From assembly GCF_014635705.1 (NCBI RefSeq), contig NZ_BMDI01000003.1, positions 248,001 to 312,000 on the forward strand: a stretch of 64,000 bases of DNA, given 5' to 3'. Below the pieces are notes generated by a model. That model did not search any database, had not been told where the DNA came from, and saw nothing but the letters and a program-made list of their open reading frames with translations. Each line of letters opens with the position of its first letter. The stretch's first letter is position 1. The translations under genes were made by a program, and so were the position numbers. This DNA comes from Oxalicibacterium faecigallinarum. GTDB taxonomy: Bacteria; Pseudomonadota; Gammaproteobacteria; Burkholderiales; Burkholderiaceae_D. Shown here piece after piece: positions 27,745-37,081 of this stretch.

Positions 27745-28632
27745 TCAGTTTTCAGCAATTTCTTCATCCGGAACGGGCAGCTTCTCAACCAGCAGCATGT
27801 GGATGTGACGCGCATCGGCGCGAACGATGCGAAAACGCAGGTGCTCGATTTCGACTTCCTCATCCTTGTGCGGCACGCGTGCCAGATGATCGGTGATGAA
27901 ACCGCCAATGGTTTCGACGTTCGGATTGACCAGTGTGGTTCCCAGCTCCTCGTTGAACTGGGCAATTTCGGTCTGTGCCTTGACGCGCCAGCGCGGGCCT
28001 TCCTTGCCGGCCGCAATCGCGAGGATATTGTCTTCTTCCTCGTCGAAATCGTATTCATCCTCGATGTCGCCGACGATCTGTTCCAGCACGTCTTCAATCG
28101 TGATCAGTCCGGCTACACCACCGTACTCATCGACCACGATCGCCATGTGATTGTGCTTGGAACGAAAGTCGGTCAGCAGCACATTCAGCCGCTTGGACTC
28201 GGGAATAAAGACCGCCTTGCGCAGTTTCTGGCGCACATCGAAGGATTCTTCTGCGTAGTAGCGCAGCAGATCCTTGGCCATCAGAATGCCGACCACGTTA
28301 TCGCGTTCGCCATCGACGGCAGGGAAGCGCGAATGGGCTGTTTCCAGCACCATCGGCAGCCATTCTTCGATGGGTTTGCTGATGTCGATCACATCCATTT
28401 GCGCACGCGTGACCATGATGTCGCGCGCAGACAGTTCGGAAACCTGGAATACGCCTTCGATCATCGACATCGCATCGGCGTCGATCAGGTTGCGTTCATG
28501 GGCATCCTGCAGGATGGCGAGGAGTTCGGTACGACTTTCGGGTTCTGGCGCCATCAGCGCCGTCAGACGTTCAAATAACGAGCGATGCGGTTTGGCGTCG
28601 CTGGGTCTGTCAGAAGGTGAGTTGTCTTGCAT
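27745..28632 (-). CDS. corC: CorC/YbeX family protein with paired CBS domains
   Basis: This 295-residue cytoplasmic protein has two CBS domains (about residues 65-190; VSELSARDIMVTRAQMDVID and GVAGLITIEDVLEQIVGDIE) and a C-terminal CorC_HlyC transporter-associated domain (about 205-285). It lacks the DUF21 membrane domain, like E. coli YbeX. YbeX is linked to Co/Mg homeostasis and more recently to ribosome/RNA metabolism together with YbeY. It lies between the 42-residue protein gene and lnt. Confidence 0.93.
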   Translation of the reverse strand: MQDNSPSDRPSDAKPHRSLFERLTALMAPEPESRTELLAILQDAHERNLIDADAMSMIEGVFQVSELSARDIMVTRAQMDVIDISKPIEEWLPMVLETAHSRFPAVDGERDNVVGILMAKDLLRYYAEESFDVRQKLRKAVFIPESKRLNVLLTDFRSKHNHMAIVVDEYGGVAGLITIEDVLEQIVGDIEDEYDFDEEEDNILAIAAGKEGPRWRVKAQTEIAQFNEELGTTLVNPNVETIGGFITDHLARVPHKDEEVEIEHLRFRIVRADARHIHMLLVEKLPVPDEEIAEN

Positions 28633-28741
28633 AAGGCGAAATGCCGGTGCGGAAGGTAGTTCAAGGACAGTCAGGATACAACAAAACGACCCGAGGTCTC
28701 AAAAAGCGCCGAGTCGTTGTTTGCAGCCTGACAAGATGGCT

Positions 28742-28870
28742 TTATGCGTCGTCTTCTTTTTCGAGCGGCTGGCCGCGAAAATAGGCACGGAATTCCAGCA
28801 CGATATGCAATCCCCAGAAAACCCACAGGGGAAGTGCAAAAACACACAATGCGTAGAGCAAGGCGTTCAT
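28742..28870 (-). CDS. 42-residue single-pass membrane protein in the ybeY-corC interval (unannotated small ORF)
   Basis: Read on the minus strand, ATG 28870 to TAA 28742 encodes 42 residues: MNALLYALCVFALPLWVFWG, then LHIVLEFRAYFRGQPLEKED, then DA. Residues 3-26 form one strongly hydrophobic segment with three Leu-rich turns and two Trp. The tail is charged, with the positive charges (RAYFRG) next to the membrane, suggesting a cytoplasmic C-terminus. GAGG lies 6-9 bases before the ATG. The start is 13 bases after the ybeY stop and the gene ends 109 bases before corC, so it fits the phoH-ybeY-X-corC-lnt operon. No family is recognised. It falls below common gene-finder length cutoffs. Confidence 0.72.
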   Translation of the reverse strand: MNALLYALCVFALPLWVFWGLHIVLEFRAYFRGQPLEKEDDA

Positions 28871-28883
28871 GGTGACCTCGGCA

Positions 28884-29339
28884 TCAAAGAGTTTGATACG
28901 GATTGGGGAAACCTAGTGTTGCCAAAATTTCTACTTCCAAGGCTTCCATCTCATCGGCTTCATCATCCGATTCGTGGTCATAACCTTGAGCATGAAGCAT
29001 GCCATGAATTACAAGGTGTGCGGCATGCGCGAGCAAAGTTTTTTTCTGTTCACTGGCTTCGCGCACCAATACTTCCGAGCAAAAGATAATGTCTGCCTGC
29101 GTATCGTCTTCTTCATCTTCCGTATAGGCAAAAGTCAGGACATTGGTCGCGTAATCCTTGCCGCGATAGGCCTGATTCAACGCACGTCCTTCCTCTGCAT
29201 CAACAAATCGCAAGGTAATTTGTGCTGGTGCAAACAAGGCAGCCTTGGCCCAGCGCCGTAGCAAAGGGCGTGTCAAAGTTTCTTGCAAACTGGCATCGGC
29301 GTATTGAACCGACAGTGTGAGTTTATTTGTCTGTTGCAT
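28884..29339 (-). CDS. ybeY: Endoribonuclease YbeY, 16S rRNA maturation factor
   Basis: This 151-residue zinc-dependent RNase acts in 16S rRNA 3'-end processing and ribosome quality control. The zinc signature HLVIHGMLHAQGYDHE gives the three His of HGxLHLxGYDH. Upstream, RGKDYATNVLTFAYTEDEE matches the family. Its ATG lies inside the end of phoH (17-base overlap), pointing to translational coupling. Confidence 0.95.
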   Translation of the reverse strand: MQQTNKLTLSVQYADASLQETLTRPLLRRWAKAALFAPAQITLRFVDAEEGRALNQAYRGKDYATNVLTFAYTEDEEDDTQADIIFCSEVLVREASEQKKTLLAHAAHLVIHGMLHAQGYDHESDDEADEMEALEVEILATLGFPNPYQTL

Positions 29340-30447
29340 GTTTGCTCACAGTGCGCTTTGGGGCAGATTTTGCGGCAGCCTTGGCTGCAGGTTTTGTCGT
29401 CGCCTTTGTCGCAGTCTTGGACGCTACTTTGGTTGCAGGTGTCTTGGCTTGATCGTAGGCATCGACAATCCGTGCAACCAGCGGATGACGGACAACGTCC
29501 GCGCTCGAGAAGCGTGTAAAGGCCAAGCCGCGTACATCGCTCAAGACGTCAATGGCTTCCACCAGTCCGCTCTTTTGATGTTGCTGCAGATCGATCTGTG
29601 TGATGTCGCCCGTGATCACTGCCTTGCTGCCAAAACCGATACGGGTCAGGAACATCTTCATCTGCTCCGGCGTGGTGTTTTGCGCTTCATCCAGAATCAC
29701 GAAAGCATGATTGAGTGTGCGTCCGCGCATGTAAGCCAGAGGTGCGATTTCGATCGCGTTCTTCTCGAACATCTTTTGCGTGCGGTCGAAACCCAGCAGA
29801 TCGTACAACGCGTCGTACAGCGGGCGCAGATAGGGATCAATCTTCTGAGCCAGATCGCCGGGCAGAAAGCCGAGGCGTTCGCCAGCTTCCACCGCTGGAC
29901 GAGTCAGGATGATGCGTTTGACCGCGTCACGCTCCAGCGCATCGACGGCGCAGGCAACAGCCAGATAGGTCTTGCCCGTACCAGCCGGGCCGACGCCAAA
30001 CGTGATGTCGTGTTCGGTGATCGCTTTCAGATACTGGATCTGATGCGGTGTACGGCCACGCAGATCGTGCTTGCGTGTCTTGAGCACGATGGGTGCGTCG
30101 ACGACCGATTCGACCGCTTTCTTTTTGTTGCTGCCTTTGGATTGCGGCGCAACGATCAGGTCCGGTTCTGCCAGTTCGGCACGCTGTTCTACCAGTGCAA
30201 GCTGCACTTCTTCAAGCGGAATGATGCGGTCGGCTTGAGCGTAGAACTGTTCGAGAATCGCGACAGCGCGTTCGGCGTTGCTGCCACTGACGATGAATTT
30301 TTCACCACGGCGGAAGACGGTAACATCCAGCGCGGCAGAAATCTGGCGCAGGTTCTCGTCCATCGGGCCGCACAGATGCGCGAGCCGTTTGTTGTCGAGT
30401 GGCTCGGGGATGAAATAGGATGGCAGGACGGCGGTTTTTGTTTTCAA
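29323..30447 (-). CDS. ybeZ: PhoH-like ATPase (YbeZ)
   Basis: This protein of about 374 residues has the PhoH NTPase domain: Walker A GVGPAGTGKTYLAVA and Walker B FVILDEAQNTTPEQMK. A KH-like N-terminal part precedes it. The C-terminus is a Lys/Ala-rich tail (residues about 330-374; ATKVASKTATKATTKPAAKA) that probably binds nucleic acid. YbeZ is known to partner YbeY. The start is uncertain: I use TTG 30447, 19 bases after the miaB stop; the frame also has ATG 30507 inside miaB. The alanine/lysine tail resembles histone H1-like tails of this lineage. Confidence 0.9.
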   Translation of the reverse strand: MKTKTAVLPSYFIPEPLDNKRLAHLCGPMDENLRQISAALDVTVFRRGEKFIVSGSNAERAVAILEQFYAQADRIIPLEEVQLALVEQRAELAEPDLIVAPQSKGSNKKKAVESVVDAPIVLKTRKHDLRGRTPHQIQYLKAITEHDITFGVGPAGTGKTYLAVACAVDALERDAVKRIILTRPAVEAGERLGFLPGDLAQKIDPYLRPLYDALYDLLGFDRTQKMFEKNAIEIAPLAYMRGRTLNHAFVILDEAQNTTPEQMKMFLTRIGFGSKAVITGDITQIDLQQHQKSGLVEAIDVLSDVRGLAFTRFSSADVVRHPLVARIVDAYDQAKTPATKVASKTATKATTKPAAKAAAKSAPKRTVSKHATDK

Positions 30448-30466
30448 TGTGTTTGTGGGTAAAGAC

Positions 30467-31807
30467 TTACTGTTTGACGACGATCTCACCGCGTAGCGTG
30501 TAACCATGCGACTGCGTGATGTTGAGATCGACCATTTGCCCGATCAGTCGGTCGCCATGCGGGCCACCTGCGAAATTGACGACACGATTGTTCTCGGTGC
30601 GGCCTTGCAGATCGCCTTCTTCTTTCTTGGCGGCGCTTTCAACCAGCACGCGCTGAATCGTGCCCACCATTTCATCGCTATAGCGACGGGTGTTGGCATC
30701 GATGGTCGCTTGCAGGCGCTGGAGACGCTTGAGTTTGACTTCGTGTGGCGTATCGTCTTCCAGATTCGCCGCTGGCGTGCCGGGACGCGGGCTGAAGATG
30801 AAACTGAAGCTGTTGTCGTAGCCGATGTCGGTAATCAGCTTCATCATTGCTTCAAAGTCTTCATCGGTTTCACCCGGGAAGCCGACAATGAAATCGGATG
30901 AGATCGAGATGTTCGGCCGGATCGCGCGCAACTTGCGCAGTACGGATTTGTATTCGAGCGAGGTATAGCCACGCTTCATCGCCGCAAGAATGCGATCCGA
31001 GCCGTGTTGGGCTGGCAGATACAGATGATCGACCAGCTTTGGCACTTTGGCATACGTATCGATCAGGCGTTGCGTGAATTCCTTCGGATGGCTGGTGACG
31101 AAACGGATGCGTTCGATGCCGGGCAGCTCCGCGATGTATTCAATCAGCAAGGCGAAGTCGGCAATTTCGCCGTCTTCCATCTTGCCGCGATAGGCATTGA
31201 CGTTCTGACCCAGCAGCGTGATTTCCTTTACGCCTTGTGCTTCGAGTCCGGCAACTTCGGCCAGCACGTCTTCAAAGCGACGCGAGACTTCTTCGCCGCG
31301 TGTGTAAGGTACGACACAGTAGCTGCAATACTTGCTGCAGCCTTCCATGATGGAGACGAATGCGGTCGCGCCTTCCACCTTGGCGGGCGGCATGTGATCG
31401 AATTTCTCGATTTCCGGAAAGCTGATATCGACCTGCGAACGGCCGGTGGAGCGGCGTTGCTTGAGCATATCCGGCAGGCGATGCAAAGTCTGCGGTCCGA
31501 ACACCAGATCGACATACGGTGCTCGTTTGACGATGGCATCCCCTTCCTGAGAGGCCACGCAACCGCCGACGCCAATCAACAGATCGGGATTGGTACGCTT
31601 GAGTTCACGCAAGCGGCCGAGATCGGAAAAAACCTTCTCCTGTGCCTTTTCGCGTACGGAGCACGTGTTCAGCAAAATCACGTCCGCATCTTCCGGACGA
31701 TCCGTCTTGATCAGACCATCGGACGCGCCCAGCACGTCGACCATCTTGTCCGAGTCGTACTCGTTCATCTGGCAACCGAAGGTCTTGATGTATATCTTTT
31801 TCTGCAT
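30467..31807 (-). CDS. miaB: tRNA-2-methylthio-N6-dimethylallyladenosine synthase
   Basis: This 446-residue radical-SAM methylthiotransferase modifies i6A37 of tRNA. The N-terminal UPF0004 domain starts [20 protein letters not shown] with the first Cys of cluster II. The radical-SAM motif is [20 protein letters not shown] (CxxxCxxC), and a TRAM domain closes the protein. ATG 31807 matches the family start; 19 upstream in-frame residues are not conserved. MiaA, which makes its substrate, is encoded 1.6 kb away. It leads the phoH-ybeY-corC-lnt run. Confidence 0.95.
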   Translation of the reverse strand: MQKKIYIKTFGCQMNEYDSDKMVDVLGASDGLIKTDRPEDADVILLNTCSVREKAQEKVFSDLGRLRELKRTNPDLLIGVGGCVASQEGDAIVKRAPYVDLVFGPQTLHRLPDMLKQRRSTGRSQVDISFPEIEKFDHMPPAKVEGATAFVSIMEGCSKYCSYCVVPYTRGEEVSRRFEDVLAEVAGLEAQGVKEITLLGQNVNAYRGKMEDGEIADFALLIEYIAELPGIERIRFVTSHPKEFTQRLIDTYAKVPKLVDHLYLPAQHGSDRILAAMKRGYTSLEYKSVLRKLRAIRPNISISSDFIVGFPGETDEDFEAMMKLITDIGYDNSFSFIFSPRPGTPAANLEDDTPHEVKLKRLQRLQATIDANTRRYSDEMVGTIQRVLVESAAKKEEGDLQGRTENNRVVNFAGGPHGDRLIGQMVDLNITQSHGYTLRGEIVVKQ

Positions 31808-31903
31808 GTAATGACTGACTAATAAATTCGAATGAAGGCGCGAGTAACGTGCAATGTAGTGCAATAAATCGAATGCGCCGAAACGGAGAGGTCGCTACAA
31901 CCG

Positions 31904-32236
31904 TTATTTGGCCGCATCCCTTTTAGGTAAGGGTTTCTTGATCTCTTCGTCGCTCAAAATCCAGACGCGATCAATGTTACCTTCCATGTTCTCTGTGTAA
32001 TTCACGGTGAACTTGCGGCCGTACAGCGCAACCGGCATTTCGATCAGATTCTGTTTGTTGCGAATCCAGGCACCCGGCGACAGTGTACGATCCTTGCCAT
32101 CGAGGACAACCTGTGGATGCTTGCCGATCATGATCTCGCCCCGCTTGGTGATCGGCGGAAATGGCCGTTCAAAAGCATGTGCGGGCAGCATGGCTGCGGC
32201 CAGTGCACAACTGATCACAATATGACGCATCGACAT
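31904..32236 (-). CDS. Small secreted protein of unknown function
   Basis: This 110-residue protein has a signal peptide (to about residue 21, cleavage after AHA). The mature part begins FERPFPPITKRGEIMIGKHP and ends in a basic tail (KKPLPKRDAAK). The segment SPGAWIRNKQNLIEMPVALY suggests a beta-rich fold; I recall similar small periplasmic proteins in Burkholderiales but cannot name a family. It lies 96 bases upstream of miaB, probably as a separate unit. A tandem start (M1/M3) leaves two-residue uncertainty. Confidence 0.72.
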   Translation of the reverse strand: MSMRHIVISCALAAAMLPAHAFERPFPPITKRGEIMIGKHPQVVLDGKDRTLSPGAWIRNKQNLIEMPVALYGRKFTVNYTENMEGNIDRVWILSDEEIKKPLPKRDAAK

Positions 32237-32463
32237 GTTGATATCCGTTCGGGCGGAAAGACGAGGAAGGCGTGCGCAGGCAGCTGAGCGGTGCTAAAAA
32301 GACTTGAAAAAGCGGCAAAACCGCACAAAGTGATCAAGGCACGAACACGCGAAATGATATCACGCCGCCTATGCGTGCTTGTTCACAGACAGCGTTGTGC
32401 GCATTTGTTACAACTGTGGCAAGCTAACGCAATAATCTATTCTCAACCTGCTAAGGATCACAA

Positions 32464-32958
32464 ATGGCAACCAAGAAAACCAACCCAACCAAGATCGATA
32501 TCGGCATTTCTGAAAAAGACCGCGCAAAAATTGCGGAAGGACTCTCCGGCTTTCTGGCTGACAGCTACACGCTGTACCTGATGACCCATAACTTCCACTG
32601 GAATGTGACCGGTCCGATGTTTACCAGCCTGCACGCCATGTTCATGACCCAGTACACCGAACAATGGGCGGCGCTGGACGAAATCGCCGAACGTATCCGT
32701 GCACTCGGTTATCCGGCGCCGGGGACTTACGCACAATTTGCCAAACTGGCGACCGTAAAGGAAGTTGCCGGCGTGCCAAAAGCGCTGGACATGGTGGCGC
32801 ATCTGGTTGCTGCCCATGAGGCGACGGCGCGTACCGGTCGTAACATTTTCCCGCTGGTTGATAAAGCAAACGACCAGCCGACCGCCGATTTGCTGACGCG
32901 TCGTCTGGAAATCCATGAAAAAACCGCATGGATGCTGCGCAGCCTGCTGGAAGAATAA
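32464..32958 (+). CDS. dps: DNA-binding/ferritin-like protein Dps
   Basis: This 164-residue protein of the Dps family forms a 12-mer that oxidises and stores iron and shields DNA in starvation or peroxide stress. Ferroxidase ligands are visible in YLMTHNFHWNVTGPMFTSLH (His) and QYTEQWAALDEIAERIRALG (Asp/Glu). The N-terminus MATKKTNPTKIDIGISEKDR carries the lysines used for DNA contact. AAGGATCACAA precedes the ATG. It is monocistronic with its own terminator. I looked for an OxyR site in the 227-base upstream gap and did not find a clear one. Confidence 0.94.
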   Translation: MATKKTNPTKIDIGISEKDRAKIAEGLSGFLADSYTLYLMTHNFHWNVTGPMFTSLHAMFMTQYTEQWAALDEIAERIRALGYPAPGTYAQFAKLATVKEVAGVPKALDMVAHLVAAHEATARTGRNIFPLVDKANDQPTADLLTRRLEIHEKTAWMLRSLLEE

Positions 32959-33000
32959 GGAGCGCAGGGCGTATCCCGCTCTGATTTTTTGCTTCTATCA

Positions 33001-33033
33001 AGCCCGCACCGTTTATCCGGTGCGGGCTTTTTT
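33001..33033 (+). terminator. Rho-independent terminator of dps
   Basis: AGCCCGCACCG (33001-33011) pairs with CGGTGCGGGCT (33018-33028), followed by T6. Confidence 0.92.
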
Positions 33034-33182
33034 CATGGGCCAGACCTTATGCAGGAACTGCATTTGCAATCACGAATTACTTCGTAGTCGGGAACTGAAG
33101 GCAGCGTTATAGTGACTTTGCCCTCTGTCATTCCTTGATTTTCGTGGTTTGGCCCTCACCGAAACGTGAGGGTCTTTTTTTG
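33034..33182 (+). ncRNA. Possible small RNA between two terminators (weak)
   Basis: About 150 bases without an ORF end in a second intrinsic terminator: CCCTCAC (33153-33159) pairs with GTGAGGG (33166-33172), followed by TC and T7. A terminator with no gene of its own suggests a short transcript starting inside the gap. TATAGT at 33108-33113 could be a -10, but no matching -35 is clear. It may instead be a back-up terminator for dps. Confidence 0.3.
33153..33181 (+). terminator. Second Rho-independent terminator downstream of dps
   Basis: A 7-bp stem CCCTCAC/GTGAGGG with a 6-base loop, followed by TCTTTTTTT. Confidence 0.8.
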
Positions 33183-33231
33183 CCTATGCCCTATGTATGA
33201 ATATCACGTGCGGCAATAGGCGCCCGGACTG

Positions 33232-33270
33232 AAAAACAAAAAACCCGCCTTGCAGAAGCAGGGCGGGTTT
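33232..33270 (-). terminator. Rho-independent terminator of the tRNA-Met gene
   Basis: On the minus strand AAACCCGCC pairs with GGCGGGTTT (33262-33270 and 33241-33249, 9 bp). The U-rich tail TTTGTTTTT is encoded by 33240-33232. Confidence 0.88.
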
Positions 33271-33295
33271 CAGGTTGTTCCGGAGAACACATTCT

Positions 33296-33372
33296 TGGTG
33301 GTGATAGGTGGACTTGAACCACCGACCCCAGCATTATGAGTGCTGTGCTCTAACCAACTGAGCTATATCACC
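33296..33372 (-). tRNA. tRNA-Met (anticodon CAT, elongator type)
   Basis: The minus strand gives a 77-base cloverleaf. The acceptor stem is GGTGATA/TATCACC, followed by an encoded ACCA end (33299-33296). The D-arm is GCTCAGTTGGTTAGAGC. The anticodon arm CAGCA-CTCATAA-TGCTG carries anticodon CAT. The T-arm GGTGG-TTCAAGT-CCACC is perfect. The body resembles elongator tRNA-Met rather than initiator (no C1:A72 mismatch and no three G:C anticodon pairs). A lysidine tRNA-Ile cannot be fully excluded. Confidence 0.93.
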
Positions 33373-33384
33373 AGATAGCCAGAG

Positions 33385-33413
33385 ATTATGTCGGCTTTCG
33401 GTAAGGCTGTCAA
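33385..33413 (-). promoter_or_regulatory. Near-consensus sigma70 promoter of the tRNA-Met gene
   Basis: On the minus strand TTGACA (33413-33408), a 17-bp spacer and CATAAT (33390-33385) lie 12 bases before the tRNA 5' end at 33372. Confidence 0.88.
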
Positions 33414-33448
33414 TATGTGTATTTTGTTGTCGTCCGTGCAAGAGGACG

Positions 33449-34414
33449 TCACGATGTCGCGTCAGGCAGGCGTGTCTGGATCAGTTGCCGCACGGCTTGT
33501 GGGGCATCAGGTCTTAGGCAGTCGATGATCTGCCGGTCAGGCATGGAGCGTAGCCAGGTGATCTGCCGTTTGGCGAGCTGGCGCGTGGCGACGATGCCTT
33601 TTTCGCGAAGTTCGGCCACGTCGTACAGACCATCTAGATATTCCCATGTCTGCCGATAGCCGACGCAGCGGATTGATGGCAAGCCAGGATGTAAATCGCC
33701 ACGACGGCGCAGCATCTCAACCTCGTCGATCAGCCCGCCATCACGTAACATGGCATCAAAACGCTGGGCGATGCGACGATGCAAGACGCCGCGATCGGAA
33801 GGTTCCAAGGCGATGGGCAGCAAATCAAAAGGCAATGCCACCTTCGGTGCACGTGCCAGCAGGGACGACATTGGCTGACCCGTCAGCAGATAAATTTCCA
33901 GTGCCCGCTGAATTCGTTGTGAGTCATTGGGTTTGAGGCGTGCTGCGGTTTCCGGATCAATCGTGGCCAGACGTGCATGCAGCGCCGGCGTGCCCAATGC
34001 TGCTTCATCTTGATCGAGTGCCGCGCGGGTAGCGGCATCTGCCTGCGGTAAGTCATCGAGTCCATCCCGCAAACCCTTGAAGTACAGCATGGTGCCGCCG
34101 ACCAGCAAGGGCAACTTGCCGCGCGTCTGAATCTCGGCGACGAGGCGAATCGCATCCTGACGAAATTGCATGACCGAATAGGCATCCAGCGGATCGAGAA
34201 TGTCGATCAGATGATGGGGCACCTGTGCCTGTTCTTCCTTGGTAGGTTTGGCGGTGCCGATATCCATGCCGCGATAGACGAGGGCGGAATCCACCGAGAT
34301 GATTTCTGATGGAATGTGCGCGGCAATGTCGAGCGCAGCGGCAGTCTTGCCGGACGCGGTTGGTCCCATGATCGCGACAGCCAGTGGTTTGCGGACGGCG
34401 GTGTTCATACGCAA
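33449..34414 (-). CDS. miaA: tRNA dimethylallyltransferase
   Basis: This 321-residue enzyme adds a dimethylallyl group to A37 of UNN-decoding tRNAs; MiaB then methylthiolates it. The P-loop is [18 protein letters not shown], followed by [20 protein letters not shown] and [10 protein letters not shown], all family signatures. The start is M1 or M3, two residues apart. It follows mutL by 10 bases, the mutL-miaA order common in proteobacteria. Confidence 0.95.
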   Translation of the reverse strand: MRMNTAVRKPLAVAIMGPTASGKTAAALDIAAHIPSEIISVDSALVYRGMDIGTAKPTKEEQAQVPHHLIDILDPLDAYSVMQFRQDAIRLVAEIQTRGKLPLLVGGTMLYFKGLRDGLDDLPQADAATRAALDQDEAALGTPALHARLATIDPETAARLKPNDSQRIQRALEIYLLTGQPMSSLLARAPKVALPFDLLPIALEPSDRGVLHRRIAQRFDAMLRDGGLIDEVEMLRRRGDLHPGLPSIRCVGYRQTWEYLDGLYDVAELREKGIVATRQLAKRQITWLRSMPDRQIIDCLRPDAPQAVRQLIQTRLPDATS

Positions 34415-34424
34415 TGCGATGCCA

Positions 34425-36266
34425 TCATTGACCGCGCTGGAACAATTTATCCAGATCGGAAAGGCTGAGCTGAACCCACGTCGGTCTGCCGTGGTTGCAC
34501 TGATCGGAGCGCTCGGTGGCTTCCATCTGGCGCAACAAGGCGTTCATTTCCGGAATGGTCAGGATGCGATTGGCGCGGACTGCTGTATGGCAGGCCAATG
34601 TGCCCAGCATTTCATTGCGTCTTTCAAGCAGGACGCGCGAGCCGCCGAATTCGCGTACATCGCGCAACACGTCGCGTGCCAGCGATTGTGCGTCGGCGTT
34701 CTTCAATAAAACAGGCACTGCACGCACGGCCAGTGTGGTGGGCGACAGGGCGGTGATGTCGAACCCGAGCGAGCGCAGGATCTCCTGATTTTCGCTCGCC
34801 GTGCCGACATCGACTTCATCGGCGTAAAACGTGACGGGAATCAGCAGTGGTTGCACCTGCATGGCATCACTGTCCAGCGCGTTCTTCAATTGCTCATACA
34901 AGATGCGCTCATGCGCTGCATGCATGTCGATCAGTGCCAGTCCCTTGCGGTTCTGTGCCAGAACAAAGATGCCGTGTAACTGGGCGATCGCAAAGCCGAG
35001 CGGATATTCCTCGTCCTCTGGCATGGATTGCGGCGGTGCTGCTGCGGCAGAGGCAAGGCCGCTGTTCGTATAGGACGGCGTTGCAGGGGATGCCGTGGCA
35101 GCGGCAAAAAAGTTGCCGTAGTTTTCCGTGCTCTGTGCAACGCCCTGATTGCTGCTGCCCGAGTTGAACTGCATGCCAAACGAGGTTTGCTGTTGCTCGC
35201 GCAGCCATGGCAGCACAGATGATGGTGCGGGTGTTGGTGCCGGCGCTGCGCCATGCGCAGTCGCAGAAGTCTGCGCAAGCGCACGCTGGACGGCATGAAA
35301 GACAAACTGATGGACGGCGCGACTGTCGCGGAAACGCACTTCGATCTTGGACGGATGCACATTGACATCCACCAGCGAGGGATCAAGATCGAGACTGATC
35401 ACATAAGACGGATAGCGATCACCATGCAGCACATCCTGATAGGCAGAGCGCACTGCATGCGTGAGCAACTTGTCGCGCACGAAGCGGCCATTGACATAAA
35501 AGTACTGTGCATCGGCGCGTGCCTTGGAGGCGGTCGGCAAACCGATAAAGCCATGCAGATGCAACGGGCCTGCCTGCTCGTCAATTGGCAGACGCGCGCC
35601 GGAAAATTCATTGCCCAGCACTTGGGCGCTGCGCTTGGCGATGTCGTTGACGGTCCAGTGGTCGACGGTTTTGCCGTTATGCGTAAGGGAGAATGCAACG
35701 TCGGGACGAGAAAGCGCAATGCGACGGACGACTTCGGCGCAATGACCGAATTCGGTTTGTTCTGTTTTCAGAAACTTGCGACGTGCCGGCGTGTTGAAGT
35801 AAAGGTCCTGCACATCGATCGTGGTGCCGACGGCACCGGCGGATGGTACGACTTGCGACTGATGGTTGCCGACGATTTCCCATGCATGTTCGGCATCGGC
35901 GGTACGCGAGGTCAGTGTCAGTTGTGCGACTGAAGCGATGGAGGCGAGTGCCTCGCCGCGAAAGCCGAGAGTGGCCACGTTTTCCAGTTCGGTCAGCGAA
36001 GCAATCTTGGAGGTCGCGTGCCGTGCCAGCGCCAGTGGCATCTGATCCGGCGTGATGCCGCGTCCATTGTCGGTAATCGCAATGCGTTTGACGCCGCCTT
36101 GCTCAAGACGGACGGTGATCTGTGTTGCCCCGGCATCGAGCGCGTTTTCCAGCAACTCCTTGACGACAGCGGAAGGTCGTTCGACGACTTCGCCTGCGGC
36201 AATTTGCGAAATGAGCTGATCGGAAAGCGGCTGGATCGGACGGAAGGAAGGCTGGGTTGCGTGCAT
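34425..36266 (-). CDS. mutL: DNA mismatch repair protein MutL
   Basis: This 613-residue GHKL ATPase couples MutS recognition to strand incision. ATP-binding motifs are [19 protein letters not shown] (motif I), [13 protein letters not shown] (II) and [20 protein letters not shown] (III). A long, poorly conserved, Pro/Ala/Gln-rich linker (about residues 335-420) joins the C-terminal dimerisation domain, where [20 protein letters not shown] is seen. No DQHA(X)2E(X)4E endonuclease motif is visible. The C-terminal [20 protein letters not shown] is typical of MutL. Confidence 0.95.
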   Translation of the reverse strand: MHATQPSFRPIQPLSDQLISQIAAGEVVERPSAVVKELLENALDAGATQITVRLEQGGVKRIAITDNGRGITPDQMPLALARHATSKIASLTELENVATLGFRGEALASIASVAQLTLTSRTADAEHAWEIVGNHQSQVVPSAGAVGTTIDVQDLYFNTPARRKFLKTEQTEFGHCAEVVRRIALSRPDVAFSLTHNGKTVDHWTVNDIAKRSAQVLGNEFSGARLPIDEQAGPLHLHGFIGLPTASKARADAQYFYVNGRFVRDKLLTHAVRSAYQDVLHGDRYPSYVISLDLDPSLVDVNVHPSKIEVRFRDSRAVHQFVFHAVQRALAQTSATAHGAAPAPTPAPSSVLPWLREQQQTSFGMQFNSGSSNQGVAQSTENYGNFFAAATASPATPSYTNSGLASAAAAPPQSMPEDEEYPLGFAIAQLHGIFVLAQNRKGLALIDMHAAHERILYEQLKNALDSDAMQVQPLLIPVTFYADEVDVGTASENQEILRSLGFDITALSPTTLAVRAVPVLLKNADAQSLARDVLRDVREFGGSRVLLERRNEMLGTLACHTAVRANRILTIPEMNALLRQMEATERSDQCNHGRPTWVQLSLSDLDKLFQRGQ

Positions 36267-36394
36267 CCCGGCATTATAGCGGTTGCATGCCGGTGGATTG
36301 CCTTGCCTGGCGCAGGGCAGCGGATTGCAAAATCATGGGCATTCCATCGCAAACGGTCTGCTCAGGTATCATGAGCGGGCAATCAAGGAGAATT

Positions 36395-37054
36395 ATGGAT
36401 TTCATGCAGTTCTTCGACATGATCTTGCATGTCGACAAGTATCTCGGTGTGTTCATCACACAGTACGGCCCTTTGATTTATCTGGTGTTGTTTGCCATCA
36501 TTTTCAGCGAAACGGGTCTGGTTATTTTTCCTTTTCTGCCGGGCGATACCTTGCTGTTCATCGCCGGTGCCTTTTGTGCATCCGGTGCCATGCATATCGG
36601 CTTGCTGCTGTTTTTGCTGAGCGCGGCGGCAATTCTTGGCAATACGGTCAATTATCTGATCGGTGCCCGAATCGGCGATAAGGTCTATACGCATGACTAT
36701 CGCTGGCTGGATCGGGCTGCCTTGCAGCGCACGCATGCGTTCTATGAAAATCATGGCGGGAAATTTCTGGTGATGGCGCGCTTTCTGCCCATCGTGCGTA
36801 CCTTTGCGCCATTCGTTGCGGGCGTGTCGAAAATGACGTTTGCCAAGTTTCAGTTATTTAACTGTGCCGGCGCGTTTCTCTGGATCGTGGGTTTGGTGAC
36901 GGCCGGCTACTTGTTCGGCAATATTCCGATCATTCGCGATCATCTCAGCACCATCGTCCTGACTGGGGTGGCTGCCGCAACGGTGCCGGTTCTGTTTGGC
37001 GTGTTGTGGAAGCTGTGCAAGCGCGTGTCTGGCAAGCCTTCGCAACCCTCCTAA
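36395..37054 (+). CDS. DedA family inner-membrane protein
   Basis: This 219-residue polytopic protein of the DedA/SNARE-associated (VTT) family has about five hydrophobic segments. Conserved features are FSETGLVIFPFLPGDTLLFI (the re-entrant E/G/PGD motif) and GKFLVMARFLPIVRTFAPFV (FxxRxxPxxR), which carry the residues needed for DedA function. Members act in undecaprenyl-phosphate or phospholipid flipping and proton-dependent transport. ATG 36395 has AAGGAG 4 bases upstream; the open frame from 36257 is not coding-like. It converges on the amidase gene. Confidence 0.9.
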   Translation: MDFMQFFDMILHVDKYLGVFITQYGPLIYLVLFAIIFSETGLVIFPFLPGDTLLFIAGAFCASGAMHIGLLLFLLSAAAILGNTVNYLIGARIGDKVYTHDYRWLDRAALQRTHAFYENHGGKFLVMARFLPIVRTFAPFVAGVSKMTFAKFQLFNCAGAFLWIVGLVTAGYLFGNIPIIRDHLSTIVLTGVAAATVPVLFGVLWKLCKRVSGKPSQPS

Positions 37055-37081
37055 AAGACTGCGCAAGGTTTGCACAGTCTT
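37055..37081. terminator. Hairpin at the convergent dedA/amidase ends
   Basis: AAGACTG-C-GCAA pairs with TTGC-A-CAGTCTT across 37055-37081 with one internal mismatch. It overlaps the stop of the amidase gene (TAA at 37082-37080), a compact shared 3' hairpin with only short T-runs. Confidence 0.55.

Noticed and set aside
29317-30462. 381-codon plus-strand frame
   Set aside because: Antisense to the PhoH-like gene, whose Walker motifs and neighbours are convincing.
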